NCBI GenBank assembly: GCA_030840335.1
Contig: JAUZFR010000077.1
Coordinates: 1-64,000, forward strand
Source: Actinomycetota bacterium
Lineage (GTDB): Bacteria; Actinomycetota; Actinomycetes; Actinomycetales; Microbacteriaceae
DNA: 64,000 nt
Direction: 5' to 3'
The notes under the pieces are model-generated. The model made no database searches, had not been told where the DNA came from, and saw nothing but the letters and a program-made list of their open reading frames with translations. Position numbers and translations under genes: made by a program. Numbering within the stretch: position 1 is the first letter of the stretch; the number at the start of each line of letters is the position of its first letter. Shown here one piece after another: positions 46,251 to 57,385 of this stretch.

Positions 46251-47855
46251 TCAGTCGAGGCTGACGAGCTCCGCGTAGTCGGGGTTCCAGTGGTCTTCAG
46301 TGCCATCGGGCAGGATGAGTACCCGCTCGGGGTTGAGGGCCTCCACGGCGCCCTCGTCGTGGCTGACGAGCACGACCGCGCCGGAGTAGTTGGCCAGCGC
46401 ATCCAGGATCTCCAGGCGGCTGGCGGGGTCGAGGTTGTTGGTCGGTTCGTCGAGCAGCAGCACGTTCGCGCCCGAGACGACGATCATCGCCAGAGCGAGA
46501 CGCGTCTTTTCGCCCCCGGACAGCACGCCCGCGAGCTTGTGCGAATCGTCGCCAGTGAACAGGAACGATCCGAGAACGCGGCGCGCCTCCATTTCGGTGA
46601 TGTTCGGCGAAGACGACACCATGTTCTGCAGCACTGTGCGCTTGACGTCGATCGTCTCGTGCTCCTGCGCGTAGTAGCCGATACGCAGCCCGTGTCCGGG
46701 CTCAACCTGTCCGGTATCCGGCTTGTCGACGCTCGCGAGGATGCGCAGCAGTGTCGTCTTTCCCGCACCGTTGAAACCGAGGATGACTACTTTCGAGCCC
46801 CGATCGATCGCCAGGTCGACCGCAGTGAAGATCTCGAGAGACCCGTAACTCTTCGACAGGTTGGACGCCATGAGTGGCGTGCGGCCGCAGGCGACGGGCT
46901 CGGGGAAACGCAGCTTCGCCACGCGGTCAGAGACGCGCACGTCGTCGAGACCGGCGAGAAGTTTCTCAGCGCGGGCGACCATCTGATGCGCGGCGGCCGC
47001 CTTCGACGCCTTCGCGCCGAACTTCGCGGCCTGCATTGTCAGCACACCCGCCTTCTTCTCGGCGTTGGCACGTTCCTTTTTACGGCGTTCCTCGTCGGCA
47101 GCACGTTGCTTGTGATAGTTGCGCCAGCCCATGTTGTACTGGTCGATCGTCTGGCGGTTGGCATCCAGGTAGAAAACCTTGTTGACCGTTTCGGAGACGA
47201 GCTCCTCGTCGTGGGTGATCACGATCAGGCCACCGGAGAAGTTCTTCAGGAATTCGCGCAGCCAGACCACCGAATCGGCGTCAAGGTGGTTGGTCGGCTC
47301 GTCGAGAAGCATCGTGTCTGCGCCGCTGAACAGGATGCGCGCGAGCTCGATGCGTCTGCGCTGTCCGCCCGACAGCGTGGAGAGCTGCTGGTCGAGAATG
47401 CGATCCGGAAGGCTCAGGTTGCTCGCAATCGACGCGGCTTCAGCTTCCGCCGCGTATCCGCCCAGCGCCGTGAAGCGTTCCTCGAGATCGCCGTACTTCT
47501 TCATCGCGGCGGCGCTGACCTTAGGGTCATCGCTGGCCATCGCGAGCGTCGACTCTTCCATGCCCAGCAGCAGCTGGCCGAGTCCGCGGGCGTCCAGGAT
47601 GCGCGTGCGGGCGAGGTCTTCCGGGTTGCCGGAGCGTGGATCCTGCGGAAGGTAGCCGATTTCGCCCGTGCGGTCGATGGTGCCGCCGGCAGGCTGCAAC
47701 TCCCCCGCCAGGGTCTTCGTCAGGGTCGTCTTGCCCGCGCCATTGCGGCCGACGAGGCCGATCTTGTCCCCGCGGTCGACTCTGAAGGTGACCTCATCCA
47801 TGAGCAGTCTTGCCCCGACACGCAGTTCGAGGTCTTGCACAGACAGCACAGGCAT
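46251..47855 (-). CDS. ABC-F family ATP-binding protein
   Basis: Two ABC domains (GLVGRNGAGKTTLTK, ILGFNGAGKTTLLR) with LSGGQRRRIELARILFSGADTMLLDEPTNHLD and LSGGEKTRLALAMIVVSGANVLLLDEPTNNLD; no TM region. Confidence 0.96.
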   Translation of the reverse strand: MPVLSVQDLELRVGARLLMDEVTFRVDRGDKIGLVGRNGAGKTTLTKTLAGELQPAGGTIDRTGEIGYLPQDPRSGNPEDLARTRILDARGLGQLLLGMEESTLAMASDDPKVSAAAMKKYGDLEERFTALGGYAAEAEAASIASNLSLPDRILDQQLSTLSGGQRRRIELARILFSGADTMLLDEPTNHLDADSVVWLREFLKNFSGGLIVITHDEELVSETVNKVFYLDANRQTIDQYNMGWRNYHKQRAADEERRKKERANAEKKAGVLTMQAAKFGAKASKAAAAHQMVARAEKLLAGLDDVRVSDRVAKLRFPEPVACGRTPLMASNLSKSYGSLEIFTAVDLAIDRGSKVVILGFNGAGKTTLLRILASVDKPDTGQVEPGHGLRIGYYAQEHETIDVKRTVLQNMVSSSPNITEMEARRVLGSFLFTGDDSHKLAGVLSGGEKTRLALAMIVVSGANVLLLDEPTNNLDPASRLEILDALANYSGAVVLVSHDEGAVEALNPERVLILPDGTEDHWNPDYAELVSLD

Positions 47856-47967
47856 AGTCCAATTCTTTAGTCGCGTATCGACAACGCAGGAGGAGGGGGT
47901 CAGCCAGATAGTCTACTTTCATACCCCCTTCGTCGCTGACGATCGCACACGACCCTCGAGGAGTTTC

Positions 47968-48597
47968 ATGACCACCCTTCCCCTGGCGTACGGACGCCCG
48001 ACCCTTGCCGATCGACTGTTCACTCGCAGTCTGGCGACCGACATCGTGCTCGTTGTGGCAGGTGCAGGGCTCACGTCGATCCTCGCGCAGATCGCTATTC
48101 CGCTGTGGCCCGTTCCCGTCACCGGCCAGACGCTCGCCGTACTGCTCGTGGGCAGCGCGCTCGGAGCTGTCCGCGGCGCGGTGTCGCTGGCCCTCTACGC
48201 GGTGCTGGGCATCGTTGGGCTTCCGGTATTCAGCGACGGTTCATCGGGCTTCGGAGTCATCAGCGGATTCACTGGCGGCTACATCATCGGTTTCATCTTC
48301 TCGGCCGCGCTGATCGGATGGATCGCGCAGTCCGAGTGGGACCACAAGATCTGGCGCGCGGTGCTGTCGGCACTCGCGGGCACCGTACTCACGTTCGTCT
48401 TCGGCCTCGTCTGGCTGTGGGCGGCACTGGGCAAAGCCGGGTACCCGAACGATCTCAACACGGTGCTGACGGGCGGGCTTTACCCGTTTATTCTCGGCGG
48501 ACTCGTCAAGGCGGCGATCGCCGGTCTGATCATCGGCGGATCCTGGTGGTTCATTGAGCGCAACGATCGCCAGCGCGCTGCGCGAACCAACGCCTAG
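47968..48597 (+). CDS. bioY: Biotin transporter BioY
   Basis: AQIAIPLWPVPVTGQTLAVLLVGSALGAVRGAVSLALYAVLGIVGLPVFSDGSSG; start ATG 47968. Confidence 0.95.
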   Translation: MTTLPLAYGRPTLADRLFTRSLATDIVLVVAGAGLTSILAQIAIPLWPVPVTGQTLAVLLVGSALGAVRGAVSLALYAVLGIVGLPVFSDGSSGFGVISGFTGGYIIGFIFSAALIGWIAQSEWDHKIWRAVLSALAGTVLTFVFGLVWLWAALGKAGYPNDLNTVLTGGLYPFILGGLVKAAIAGLIIGGSWWFIERNDRQRAARTNA

Positions 48598-48622
48598 CCC
48601 ACACGCTCTCGTGTAATAGCGA

Positions 48623-48653
48623 AGCCCCCGACCAGCATCTGGTCGGGGGCTTT
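48623..48653. terminator. Strong intrinsic terminator hairpin (14-bp stem, 3-nt loop)
   Basis: AAGCCCCCGACCAG-CAT-CTGGTCGGGGGCTT between convergent bioY and the SufT-like gene. Confidence 0.88.
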
Positions 48654-48671
48654 CGCGTTGCCGAGGGGTTT

Positions 48672-49001
48672 TTAGATCGAGAACCCAAGGGCGCGCATCA
48701 TGTCGCGGCCGTCTTCGGTGATCTTCTCCGGACCCCACGGCGGCATCCACACCCAGTTGATGCGAAAGGCGTCGACGATGCCGTCCAGCGCCTGTGCCGT
48801 CTGCTCTTCGAGGACATCCGTCAAGGGGCATCCCGCCGAGGTCAGCGTCATGCTGATGATGAGCGCGTTGTTCTCGTCGTCCCACGACAGGTCGTAGATG
48901 AGTCCGAGGTCGACGATGTTCACGCCGAGTTCCGGATCGACGACTTCCTTCAGCCCCTCCTCGACGGTGTCGAAGAGCGCCGGTGCGAGCGCTGTAGCCA
49001 T
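48672..49001 (-). CDS. sufT: Metal-sulfur cluster assembly factor (DUF59/SufT-like)
   Basis: EEGLKEVVDPELGVNIVDLGLIYDLSWDDENNALIISMTLTSAGCPLTDVLEEQ. Confidence 0.92.
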   Translation of the reverse strand: MATALAPALFDTVEEGLKEVVDPELGVNIVDLGLIYDLSWDDENNALIISMTLTSAGCPLTDVLEEQTAQALDGIVDAFRINWVWMPPWGPEKITEDGRDMMRALGFSI

Positions 49002-49005
49002 GGTC

Positions 49006-49785
49006 TTAGCCTACGCTCGTGCCGTTGAGTTCTGCCTGGCCGGTATACCGGTCGTAACCCTCATCTTCGAGGCGGTCGGCCAGCTCGGGGCCGCCCTCTT
49101 CAGCGATGCGGCCGTCGACGAAGACATGCACGAAGTCCGGGTGAATGTAGCGCAGGATGCGCGTGTAGTGCGTGATCAACAGCACACCGAGCCCGCTGTT
49201 GGCGTGGGCGCGGTTGACGCCTTCGGACACGACCTTGAGCGCGTCGACGTCGAGGCCGGAGTCCGTCTCGTCGAGGATCGCGAACTTGGGCTTGAGTAGT
49301 TCGAGCTGAAGGATCTCGTGGCGCTTCTTCTCGCCACCCGAGAAGCCCTCATTGACGTTACGTTCCGCGAAGGTGCTGTCCATACGGAGCGCCTCCATCG
49401 ACTCGCGCACCTCTTTGCCCCAGCCACGGATGGCCGGCGCGGTACCGTCAATGGCCGTCTTGGCAGTGCGGAGGAAGTTCGTGACCGTGACGCCGGGGAT
49501 CTCGACCGGGTACTGCATCGCGAGGAACAGGCCGGCCCGGGCGCGCGCGTCCACGGTCATCGCGAGCACATCCTGGCCGTCGAGCAGAATCGAGCCGCCT
49601 TCGACGTGATACTTCGGATGTCCTGCGATCGTGTACGCGAGGGTCGACTTTCCGGAGCCGTTGGGGCCCATGATCGCGTGGATCGAACCCTGCTCGATGC
49701 TCAGGTCGACACCCTTGAGGATGTGCTTGGTGCCCTGGTCGGTTTCGACGCTGACCTTGAGGTCGCGAATTTCGAGAGTTGCCAT
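49006..49785 (-). CDS. sufC: Fe-S cluster assembly ATPase SufC
   Basis: MATLEIRDLKVSVETDQGTKHILKGVDL..IMGPNGSGKSTLAYTIAGHPKY..NEGFSGGEKKRHEILQLELLKPKFAILDETDSGLDVDAL. Confidence 0.97.
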   Translation of the reverse strand: MATLEIRDLKVSVETDQGTKHILKGVDLSIEQGSIHAIMGPNGSGKSTLAYTIAGHPKYHVEGGSILLDGQDVLAMTVDARARAGLFLAMQYPVEIPGVTVTNFLRTAKTAIDGTAPAIRGWGKEVRESMEALRMDSTFAERNVNEGFSGGEKKRHEILQLELLKPKFAILDETDSGLDVDALKVVSEGVNRAHANSGLGVLLITHYTRILRYIHPDFVHVFVDGRIAEEGGPELADRLEDEGYDRYTGQAELNGTSVG

Positions 49786-49828
49786 TGCGGTAGTAGTCCT
49801 AAGTTCTTTGATTGATGTAGGTCAGAAG

Positions 49829-50155
49829 CTAAACAGAGATGATGTCGGTCGGGTCGATGTAGATGTCGCCATCCACGATCGATACCCGGTAGACGGGCAC
49901 AGGTTCGTATGCGGGCAGGGACAGCGGCTTGCCCGTCTCGAGGGAAAACTTCGAGCCGTGCGCCCAGCATTCGATCGTGTCGTCTTCGACGAAGCCCTCG
50001 GAAAGCGAGATATCGCCGTGGGTACAGGTGTCACCGATGGCATGAACGGTGCCGGTCGAGTCCTTCACGATCGCGATCGACAGGTCGTCGATGTCGACGC
50101 GCAGCGCCTGGTCCTGTCCCAGTTCGTCTTCGGCGCAGATGCGAATCGCGCTCAT
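49829..50155 (-). CDS. Rieske 2Fe-2S ferredoxin subunit
   Basis: IGDTCTHGDISLSEGFVEDDTIECWAHGSKFSLETGKPLSLPAYEPV (CxH..CxxH). Confidence 0.95.
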   Translation of the reverse strand: MSAIRICAEDELGQDQALRVDIDDLSIAIVKDSTGTVHAIGDTCTHGDISLSEGFVEDDTIECWAHGSKFSLETGKPLSLPAYEPVPVYRVSIVDGDIYIDPTDIISV

Positions 50156-51378
50156 GCAGCGACTCCTGCGAGTTCGGCCTCGATTGCGATCTTCAGGCGG
50201 TCCCGCAGTGCTCCGGCATCGACCTTCTGCACGATTTCGCTCAGGAAGCCGAGCACCACCAGGCGTCGTGCTTCACGCTCGGTGATGCCGCGCGCCTGCA
50301 GGTAGAAGAGCTGCTCGTCGTCGAATCTGCCGGTCGCGCTCGCGTGGCCGGCGCCGAGGATGTCCCCTGTCTCGATTTCGAGGTTCGGAATCGAATCCGC
50401 GCGCGTGCCCTCGCTGAGCACGAGATTGCGATTCTGCTCGTAGGTGTCGGTGCCCGCGGCCTTCGGGCCGATCAGCACGTCGCCGACCCAGACGGTGTGT
50501 GCGCCGTCGCCGTTCAGTGCGCCCTTGTAGTTCACCCGGCTGCGCGTGTGCTCCGCCACGTGCTCCACATACACACGCTGCTCGAGGTGTTGTCCGGCAT
50601 CCGCGAAGTAGAGGCCGAAAAGCTCCGCTTCTGCGCCCGAGGAGATGAGGTGGGTCGACGGATTGACTCGCACGACCTTGCCACCGAGGGAGACGATGAT
50701 GTGCTTCAGACGCGCGTCACGGCCGACGGTCGCGAAGTGGCTCGCGAGATGTACCGCATCCGCGTCCCACTCCTGCACGCTGACCAGCGTGAGCTGGGCG
50801 CCCTCTTCGACAATGATTTCGACGTTTTCGCTGAGCAACGCCGAGCCGCTGTTCTGCAGAACGACCGTCGCGCGGCTGTTTGGCTTCGCGATAACGAGTG
50901 TGTGGCCCGCGCGTGCCGCGGATCCGAGAGCAGACCTGGCAACTGTCAGATCGACGTGCTCGTCACTGGTCACCGTAATCGCCAGCGCCCGATCAAATGT
51001 CGACCACGCGTTCGCGGAAGCCTTCTCCTCGGGCGTTCCCGTGCTGCCGATGCGAGAATCCGTGCGGTCCACCCACTCGACGGTCGCGCCAGCGGCATCC
51101 GTTGCGGAGAACTCGTAGGTCGAGCCGTCGAGGGCGTCGTCGATCAACGGTCGGAAGAGCTTCACCGGCGACAGTTTCCACTCGGCTTCGATGCCGGTGA
51201 CCGACGGAAATTCGGTCGGATCGGTCGACTTGAACCGGCCCGAGCGGGTCTGGACGGGAATGAAGCCCTTCTGGGTCGCGTCCCATCCCCCATCGCTGTG
51301 AGCTTTGTTTCCGTGTTGCACTGTTTCCGTTGGCGCGCTGCCGGTTGGTGCGGTGTTCTCTGTCGTTACGGCAGACAT
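50152..51378 (-). CDS. sufD: Fe-S cluster assembly protein SufD
   Basis: SufD family C-terminal core: RDARLKHIIVSLGGKVVRVNPSTHLISSGAEAELFGLYFADAGQHLEQRVYVEH..GHASATGRFDDEQLFYLQARGI. Confidence 0.96.
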   Translation of the reverse strand: MSAVTTENTAPTGSAPTETVQHGNKAHSDGGWDATQKGFIPVQTRSGRFKSTDPTEFPSVTGIEAEWKLSPVKLFRPLIDDALDGSTYEFSATDAAGATVEWVDRTDSRIGSTGTPEEKASANAWSTFDRALAITVTSDEHVDLTVARSALGSAARAGHTLVIAKPNSRATVVLQNSGSALLSENVEIIVEEGAQLTLVSVQEWDADAVHLASHFATVGRDARLKHIIVSLGGKVVRVNPSTHLISSGAEAELFGLYFADAGQHLEQRVYVEHVAEHTRSRVNYKGALNGDGAHTVWVGDVLIGPKAAGTDTYEQNRNLVLSEGTRADSIPNLEIETGDILGAGHASATGRFDDEQLFYLQARGITEREARRLVVLGFLSEIVQKVDAGALRDRLKIAIEAELAGVAA

Positions 51379-52797
51379 TTAGCCGACGGATCCTTCCATG
51401 CTCATCTCGATGAGCTTGTTGAGTTCGAGTGCGTACTCCATCGGAAGCTCGCGCGCGATCGGCTCGATGAAGCCGCGAACGATCATCGCCATGGCTTCGT
51501 CTTCGGGCATCCCGCGGGACATCAGGTAGAACAGCTGCTCCTCGCTCACCCGCGAGACTGTGGCCTCGTGACCGAGTTGCACGTCATCCACGCGGATGTC
51601 GATGGCGGGGTACGTGTCAGATCGCGAAATCGTGTCGACCAGCAGCGCGTCGCACCGCACGGTGTTTGCGGAGTGGTGAGCCTTCTCATCCACTCGAACC
51701 TCACCTCGGTAGCCTGCCCGACCGCCACCGCGGGCGATCGACTTCGAGACGATGGATGACGTCGTGTAGGGCGCCATGTGGATCATCTTCGCTCCGGCAT
51801 CCTGGTGCTGCCCCGGTCCCGCGAACGCGACGGAGAGCGTTTCGCCCTTGGCGTGCTCACCGACGAGGTAGATCGACGGGTACTTCATCGTCACCTTCGA
51901 GCCGATGTTGCCGTCAATCCACTCCATGGTCGCGCCCTCGTGGGCAATCGCGCGCTTGGTGACCAGGTTGTAGACGTTGTTCGACCAGTTCTGGATCGTG
52001 GTGTAACGAACTCGCGCGTCTTTCTTGACGATGATCTCGACCACTGCGGAATGCAGCGAGTCGCTCTTATAGATCGGCGCGGTGCAGCCCTCGATGTAGT
52101 GAACGTACGAGCCTTCGTCTGCGATGATCAGGGTGCGCTCGAACTGGCCCATGTTCTCGGTGTTGATGCGGAAGTAGGCCTGCAGGGGAATGTCGACGTG
52201 AACCCCCGGCGGCACGTACACGAACGATCCGCCCGACCAGACGGCGGTGTTCAGCGCCGCGAACTTGTTGTCGCCCGCGGGGATGACCGTGCCGAAGTAC
52301 TCGTCGAAGAACTCAGGGTGTTCACGAAGTGCCGTGTCGGTGTCCATGAAGATCACACCCTTGGCTTCGAGCTCCGCATTGATCGAGTGGAAGACGACCT
52401 CGGATTCGTACTGTGCGGCCACGCCGCCGACGAGACGCTGTCGCTCAGCCTCGGGAATTCCGAGCTTCTCATACGTGTTTCGGATGTCTTCGGGAAGGTC
52501 TTCCCATGACTGGGCCTGGTTCTCGGTCGACCTGACGAAGTACTTGATGTTGTCGAAATCGATGCCGGAAAGGTCTGCGCCCCAGGTGGGCATGGGCTTC
52601 TTGCGGAACAGCGCGAGTCCCTTGAGCCTGTTCTTCAGCATCGACTCGGGTTCGTGTTTGAGGTTGGAGATGTCAGTGACGACTTCCTCGTTGATTCCGC
52701 GGCGCGCGGAGGCGCCGGCGGCATCCGAATCGGACCAGCCGAACTCGTACTGGCCCAGCTTGCTGAGCTCAGGACGGTCAATGAGTACGTCAGACAT
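51379..52797 (-). CDS. sufB: Fe-S cluster assembly protein SufB
   Basis: [66 protein letters not shown]. Confidence 0.97.
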   Translation of the reverse strand: MSDVLIDRPELSKLGQYEFGWSDSDAAGASARRGINEEVVTDISNLKHEPESMLKNRLKGLALFRKKPMPTWGADLSGIDFDNIKYFVRSTENQAQSWEDLPEDIRNTYEKLGIPEAERQRLVGGVAAQYESEVVFHSINAELEAKGVIFMDTDTALREHPEFFDEYFGTVIPAGDNKFAALNTAVWSGGSFVYVPPGVHVDIPLQAYFRINTENMGQFERTLIIADEGSYVHYIEGCTAPIYKSDSLHSAVVEIIVKKDARVRYTTIQNWSNNVYNLVTKRAIAHEGATMEWIDGNIGSKVTMKYPSIYLVGEHAKGETLSVAFAGPGQHQDAGAKMIHMAPYTTSSIVSKSIARGGGRAGYRGEVRVDEKAHHSANTVRCDALLVDTISRSDTYPAIDIRVDDVQLGHEATVSRVSEEQLFYLMSRGMPEDEAMAMIVRGFIEPIARELPMEYALELNKLIEMSMEGSVG

Positions 52798-53044
52798 GAA
52801 TTACCTTCTCCCTGCCATAACCAACCGATGTGTTACCGGCGGCATTCCCTGTACAGCACGATGCTGTTCACGCTGCCAAGGGGTTACGAGCCGGACACTG
52901 ACCTCGCGCGGCCCAACCTAAACTGGAGCAGGACACGCGCTCGGACGAACCATCGTCGTCGCTGACTCCCTGGCTGGCGCAAGTTCTGGGGAACCCGTCA
53001 ATCGTACAGGGCGAGACTGGAAAAGTAACGAAAGGCACCGTACC

Positions 53045-54025
53045 GTGACCCGACCGGACCCGAGCGTCAGTAGTCTGCCGTCGCGTGTTACGGGGTGGTT
53101 CCCGCGCACCGTGACCCGTCCGGTACGGATACTCGCGTGGGCATCCTTTGTACTACAAGTGGTGCTGATCGGTACCGGCGGGGCCGTTCGGCTCACCGCA
53201 TCCGGTCTCGGCTGCCCGACCTGGCCGCAATGCACGGCGGGGTCTCTCGTGAACACGCCCGAGCTGGGTTTCCACGGGATCATCGAGTTCGGCAACCGCC
53301 TGCTCACCGTCGTCCTTACACTCGTTGTGATTGCGATGTTCCTCGCGGTCCTGCGGCTCCGAGTGGCTCGCCGTGACCTGTTCTGGCTGGCGCTCGTCCA
53401 GGGGCTGTCTATCCCCTTCCAGGCCGTGCTCGGTGGCCTGACCGTGTTGAGCGGGCTCAACCCGTACGTGGTGGGGCTGCACTTCGTGGTCTCGATCGGC
53501 CTCGTCATCCTCACCGTCGTCCTGGTCTATCGCGTCTATCACGGAAGGCGCATAGCGGGCACTGTCGTGCCCCGCTGGTTCGGGGTGGTTACCGCGATTA
53601 CGGCGGTGTTTGCCGCGATCACCGTGGTCTTCGGCATCCTCACCACCGGATCCGGCCCACACGCGGGTGACAATTCGGATGCGAAGGCCCTTGCTCCCCG
53701 AAACGGACTGGATCCGTTACTGCTGCAACACATTCACAGCTGGCCGGCATACGTCACTTTCGGGTTGACCGTAGTGCTCGTCATCGGCAGTCTCGTGCTT
53801 GGCAACCGCATCGGCAACCGAAGCGTTCGTCGGTTCGCGATCGCCCTTCTCGTCGTCGAGATCCTTCAGATCATCGTGGGCATCACACAGGCAGAGAATG
53901 GGCTGCCGATCGTGCTCGTGAACATCCACCTCGTTCTGGCGGCCATGCTCATCGCGGCGCTTGCTGCACTGATCCTGTCGCAGCAAAGGTCGACAGAAGA
54001 ATCAGTGCGCCCATTGAAGGGCTAG
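53045..54025 (+). CDS. ctaA: Heme A synthase (COX15/CtaA family)
   Basis: LIGTGGAVRLTASGLGCPTWPQCTAGSLVNTPELGFHGIIEFGNRLLT..LLLQHIHSWPAYV. Confidence 0.95.
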   Translation: MTRPDPSVSSLPSRVTGWFPRTVTRPVRILAWASFVLQVVLIGTGGAVRLTASGLGCPTWPQCTAGSLVNTPELGFHGIIEFGNRLLTVVLTLVVIAMFLAVLRLRVARRDLFWLALVQGLSIPFQAVLGGLTVLSGLNPYVVGLHFVVSIGLVILTVVLVYRVYHGRRIAGTVVPRWFGVVTAITAVFAAITVVFGILTTGSGPHAGDNSDAKALAPRNGLDPLLLQHIHSWPAYVTFGLTVVLVIGSLVLGNRIGNRSVRRFAIALLVVEILQIIVGITQAENGLPIVLVNIHLVLAAMLIAALAALILSQQRSTEESVRPLKG

Positions 54026-54978
54026 AACAGCACGAAGTGCAAGGGCGGCAGCGGATCGAGGCCGATCGCGACGAACAGGAGCGTCAGATAGGTGATCGAG
54101 CTGTGGAACACCCGCATCGGCTTCGCGTCATTGTGCCGAATGGCCCGACCGTACAGGCGATGTGACTCAAAGATGAACCAGCCGCCTGTCCCCAGCGCTA
54201 CGGCCGTGTAGACAAGGCCCATACCGGCGATCGGAATGAGCAAGAGGGAACACGCGACGGTCGCCCACGCGTACAGGATCACCTGAAGGCCGACGACAGT
54301 GCGGCCGCGCACGACCGCGAGCATCGGAACGTGAACAGCCTGATACTCGGCGCGGTACTTCATCGACAGCGGCCAGTAGTGCGGCGGCGTCCACAGAAAC
54401 ACGATGCCGAACAGGATCAGCGGCGCCCAGCCGAGCGAGCCGGTCACGGCGGCCCAGCCGATCAGCACCGGCATGCAGCCCGCGGCCCCGCCCCAGACGA
54501 TGTTCTGGGGTGTGCGGCGCTTGAGCAACAGTGTGTAGATGAGCACGTAGTAGAGCACGGCGACGACCGACAGCGCCGCCGCGACCCAGTTGACGAGGAG
54601 CCCCAGCCACAGAATGGATGCGAGGCCGGAGATCCACGCGAAGGCCAGCGCCTCGCCGTCGCTGAGTTCGCCGGTCACGAGCGGGCGTTTCTTCGTGCGC
54701 GCCATCACGCGATCGATGTCCCGGTCGATGTAGCAGTTGAACGCGTTGGCCGAGCTCGCACTCAGGGTGCCGCCAATGAGGGTCCCAAGCACTAGCCAGA
54801 GATTCGGAATGGGGCTTGACACCCCGGGCAGCGAGTGTTGCGCGAGGATCATGACGGGTGCCGTTGTCACAAGAAGTAACTCGATAACCCGCGGCTTGGT
54901 CAGGCCGATGTACGCGCGAGCCTTGCGGACGAACCCGATCCGCCCCTGAGTTTCCGGGGTCTCGACGGCTAAATCCAT
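54022..54978 (-). CDS. ctaB: Protoheme IX farnesyltransferase (heme o synthase)
   Basis: ARAYIGLTKPRVIELLLVTTAPVMILA..ANAFNCYIDRDIDRVMARTKKRPLVTG..WTPPHYWPLSMKYRAEY. Confidence 0.96.
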   Translation of the reverse strand: MDLAVETPETQGRIGFVRKARAYIGLTKPRVIELLLVTTAPVMILAQHSLPGVSSPIPNLWLVLGTLIGGTLSASSANAFNCYIDRDIDRVMARTKKRPLVTGELSDGEALAFAWISGLASILWLGLLVNWVAAALSVVAVLYYVLIYTLLLKRRTPQNIVWGGAAGCMPVLIGWAAVTGSLGWAPLILFGIVFLWTPPHYWPLSMKYRAEYQAVHVPMLAVVRGRTVVGLQVILYAWATVACSLLLIPIAGMGLVYTAVALGTGGWFIFESHRLYGRAIRHNDAKPMRVFHSSITYLTLLFVAIGLDPLPPLHFVLF

Positions 54979-55259
54979 GGCTCCTCAATCGATTACGTTT
55001 CGCGTTCGATCCTAGGTGATGTCGGCTGACGCCTTTCCCGGCAGCTGGTCGCGCTCGTCATCCGGAACAGGCACCGTCGTTCAGCGTTCTCTATACTTGA
55101 TGGTGCTTGCCAATCGCGGCTGCGCCTGTCCCCGCCTCTTAGAGATGAGAGAAATGGGCGCTGCGATTTGTGCCGATGACGTCCAGGCAGGTTCCACCAC
55201 CCAAGTGGTTCCGACATTCTCGTTGGGCCGCTCAGTACTAAGAAGGGTCATCACTCTCT

Positions 55260-57359
55260 ATGTCAACACTCCAGTGGGATCCGATCGACAGCAAGGCAGT
55301 CGACACAGTTCGCGTTCTCGCGGCGGATGCGGTGGAGAAGGTGGGGAACGGCCATCCTGGTACAGCGATGAGTCTCGCGCCCGCCGCGTACCTGCTGTTC
55401 CAGAGGATCATGCGCAGGGACCCGAGTGACAGCCGTTGGCTCGGTCGCGACCGGTTCATTCTCTCCGCAGGGCACAGCTCGCTGACGCAGTACATCCAGT
55501 TCTATCTGGGCGGCTACGGCCTCGAACTGGAAGACCTCGAGCAACTGCGCACCTGGGGTTCGAAGACCCCCGGTCACCCCGAGTACGGACACACCGATGG
55601 CGTCGAGATCACCACCGGCCCGCTTGGCCAGGGGCTCGCCGCGGCGGTTGGCTTCGCCTATGCCTCTCGTTACGAGCGCGGCCTGTTCGATCCGGACGCC
55701 GAGCCGGGCAAGAGCCCGTTTGACCACAACATCTACGTGATCGCCGGCGACGGCGACATGCAGGAGGGCATCACCAACGAGGCGTCCTCGCTCGCAGGTC
55801 ACCAGGAACTCGGCAACCTCGTCGTCATCTACGACTCCAACCAGATCTCGATCGAGGACGACACCAATATCGCCTTCACCGAGGATGTCCACGCGCGCTT
55901 TGTCGCGCTGGGCTGGGACGTACAGGTGGTCGACTGGAAGAAGACCGGCCAGTACGTCGAAGATGTCGCCGAACTGAACGACGCGATCGAGGCGGCACAG
56001 GGCGTTACCGACAAGCCATCGCTGATCATCCTCAGGACGATCATCGGCTGGCCGAGCCCGAAGAAGCAGAACAGTGGAAAAATCCATGGTTCTGCGCTCG
56101 GAGCCGAGGAGGTCGCAGGGCTGAAGAAGGTTCTGGGCTTTGACCCCGAGAAGACGTTCGACGTCGATCCCGCGGTACTCGAGCACACCCGCAAGGCGGT
56201 CGACCGTGGCCGGGCCCAGCACAAGGAGTGGCAGGTCGGGTTCGACGCGTGGGCTGCCGCGAATCCCGACCGCAAGAAGCTGCTCGATCGCCTGCTGACC
56301 GGTGAACTTCCGGAAGGCGTCGAAGACGCGCTCCCGGTTTTCGAGGCAGGCAAGGATGTCTCCACTCGCGCCGCATCCGGCAAGGTCATCAACGCTCTCG
56401 CGGCCGTCATTCCGGAGTTGTGGGGCGGGTCGGCCGACCTGGCCGAATCAAATCTGACAACCATCGACGGCGGCGGCTCGTTCGTCCCCGAGAAGTGGTC
56501 GACACACGAGTGGGCCGGCAATGTGTACGGACGCGTGCTTCATTTCGGCATCCGGGAGCACGCGATGGGCGCAATCCTCAACGGAATCGTGCTCCACGGC
56601 AACACCCGCCCGTTCGGCGGTACGTTCCTGATCTTCAGTGACTACATGCGGCCGGCGGTTCGTCTCGCCGCCCTCATGAAGGTACCGACCATCTACGTCT
56701 GGACTCACGACTCCGTCGCGCTGGGTGAAGACGGTCCGACTCACCAGCCGGTCGAGCAACTGACCGCACTTCGTGCGATCCCGGGCCTTGACATCGTTCG
56801 CCCTGCGGACGCCAACGAAACCGCCTACGCGTGGAAAACCATCCTCGAGCGCCGCGAGGGCCCCGCGGGAATCGCGCTGAGCCGTCAAAACCTGCCCGTC
56901 TTTGAACGCGGCGACGGTGAGGCCAGTGGCGACACCTTCGCCTCCGCGAGCAACGTCTCGAAGGGCGCGTATGTGCTCGCAGAGGCACCAGGCGGAACCC
57001 CGGACGTGATTCTCATCGCGACGGGCTCAGAGGTGCAGTTCGCGGTTGCGGCACGTGAGGTCCTGAAGAGCGAAGGCGTCAATGCCCGCGTCGTCTCGGC
57101 CCCGAGTCTCGAGTGGTTTGCCGAACAGGATTCGGACTATCGCGAAGCGGTGCTGCCGACCGCGGTCAAGGCTCGAGTATCGATCGAAGCCGGCATCGGC
57201 CTCGGCTGGAGGCCGTACATCGGCGACGCCGGCCGAAGCGTCTCGATTGAGCACTTCGGAGCGTCCGCGGACTACAAGACACTCTTCACCAAGTTCGGAA
57301 TCACCACTGAGGCAGCAGTCGCCGCCGCGCACGAGTCGCTCGCAGCGGCCAAGAACTAG
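55260..57359 (+). CDS. tkt: Transketolase
   Basis: [70 protein letters not shown]. Confidence 0.98.
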   Translation: MSTLQWDPIDSKAVDTVRVLAADAVEKVGNGHPGTAMSLAPAAYLLFQRIMRRDPSDSRWLGRDRFILSAGHSSLTQYIQFYLGGYGLELEDLEQLRTWGSKTPGHPEYGHTDGVEITTGPLGQGLAAAVGFAYASRYERGLFDPDAEPGKSPFDHNIYVIAGDGDMQEGITNEASSLAGHQELGNLVVIYDSNQISIEDDTNIAFTEDVHARFVALGWDVQVVDWKKTGQYVEDVAELNDAIEAAQGVTDKPSLIILRTIIGWPSPKKQNSGKIHGSALGAEEVAGLKKVLGFDPEKTFDVDPAVLEHTRKAVDRGRAQHKEWQVGFDAWAAANPDRKKLLDRLLTGELPEGVEDALPVFEAGKDVSTRAASGKVINALAAVIPELWGGSADLAESNLTTIDGGGSFVPEKWSTHEWAGNVYGRVLHFGIREHAMGAILNGIVLHGNTRPFGGTFLIFSDYMRPAVRLAALMKVPTIYVWTHDSVALGEDGPTHQPVEQLTALRAIPGLDIVRPADANETAYAWKTILERREGPAGIALSRQNLPVFERGDGEASGDTFASASNVSKGAYVLAEAPGGTPDVILIATGSEVQFAVAAREVLKSEGVNARVVSAPSLEWFAEQDSDYREAVLPTAVKARVSIEAGIGLGWRPYIGDAGRSVSIEHFGASADYKTLFTKFGITTEAAVAAAHESLAAAKN

Positions 57360-57385
57360 TTCGCAACAAGGAAGAAGATCCACAC

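Noticed and set aside
46290-47870. 526-aa plus-strand ORF opposite the ABC-F gene
   Set aside because: Low-complexity Arg/Val/Asp-rich antisense translation; the minus strand carries two intact ABC domains.
49909-51759. 616-aa plus-strand ORF opposite sufD and the Rieske gene
   Set aside because: Antisense mirror ORF; no motif, and it spans several real genes and an intergenic junction.
52915-52935. Possible DtxR/IdeR-like half site (CCAACCTAAACT) between sufB and ctaA
   Set aside because: Only one half of the expected palindrome; too weak to call.
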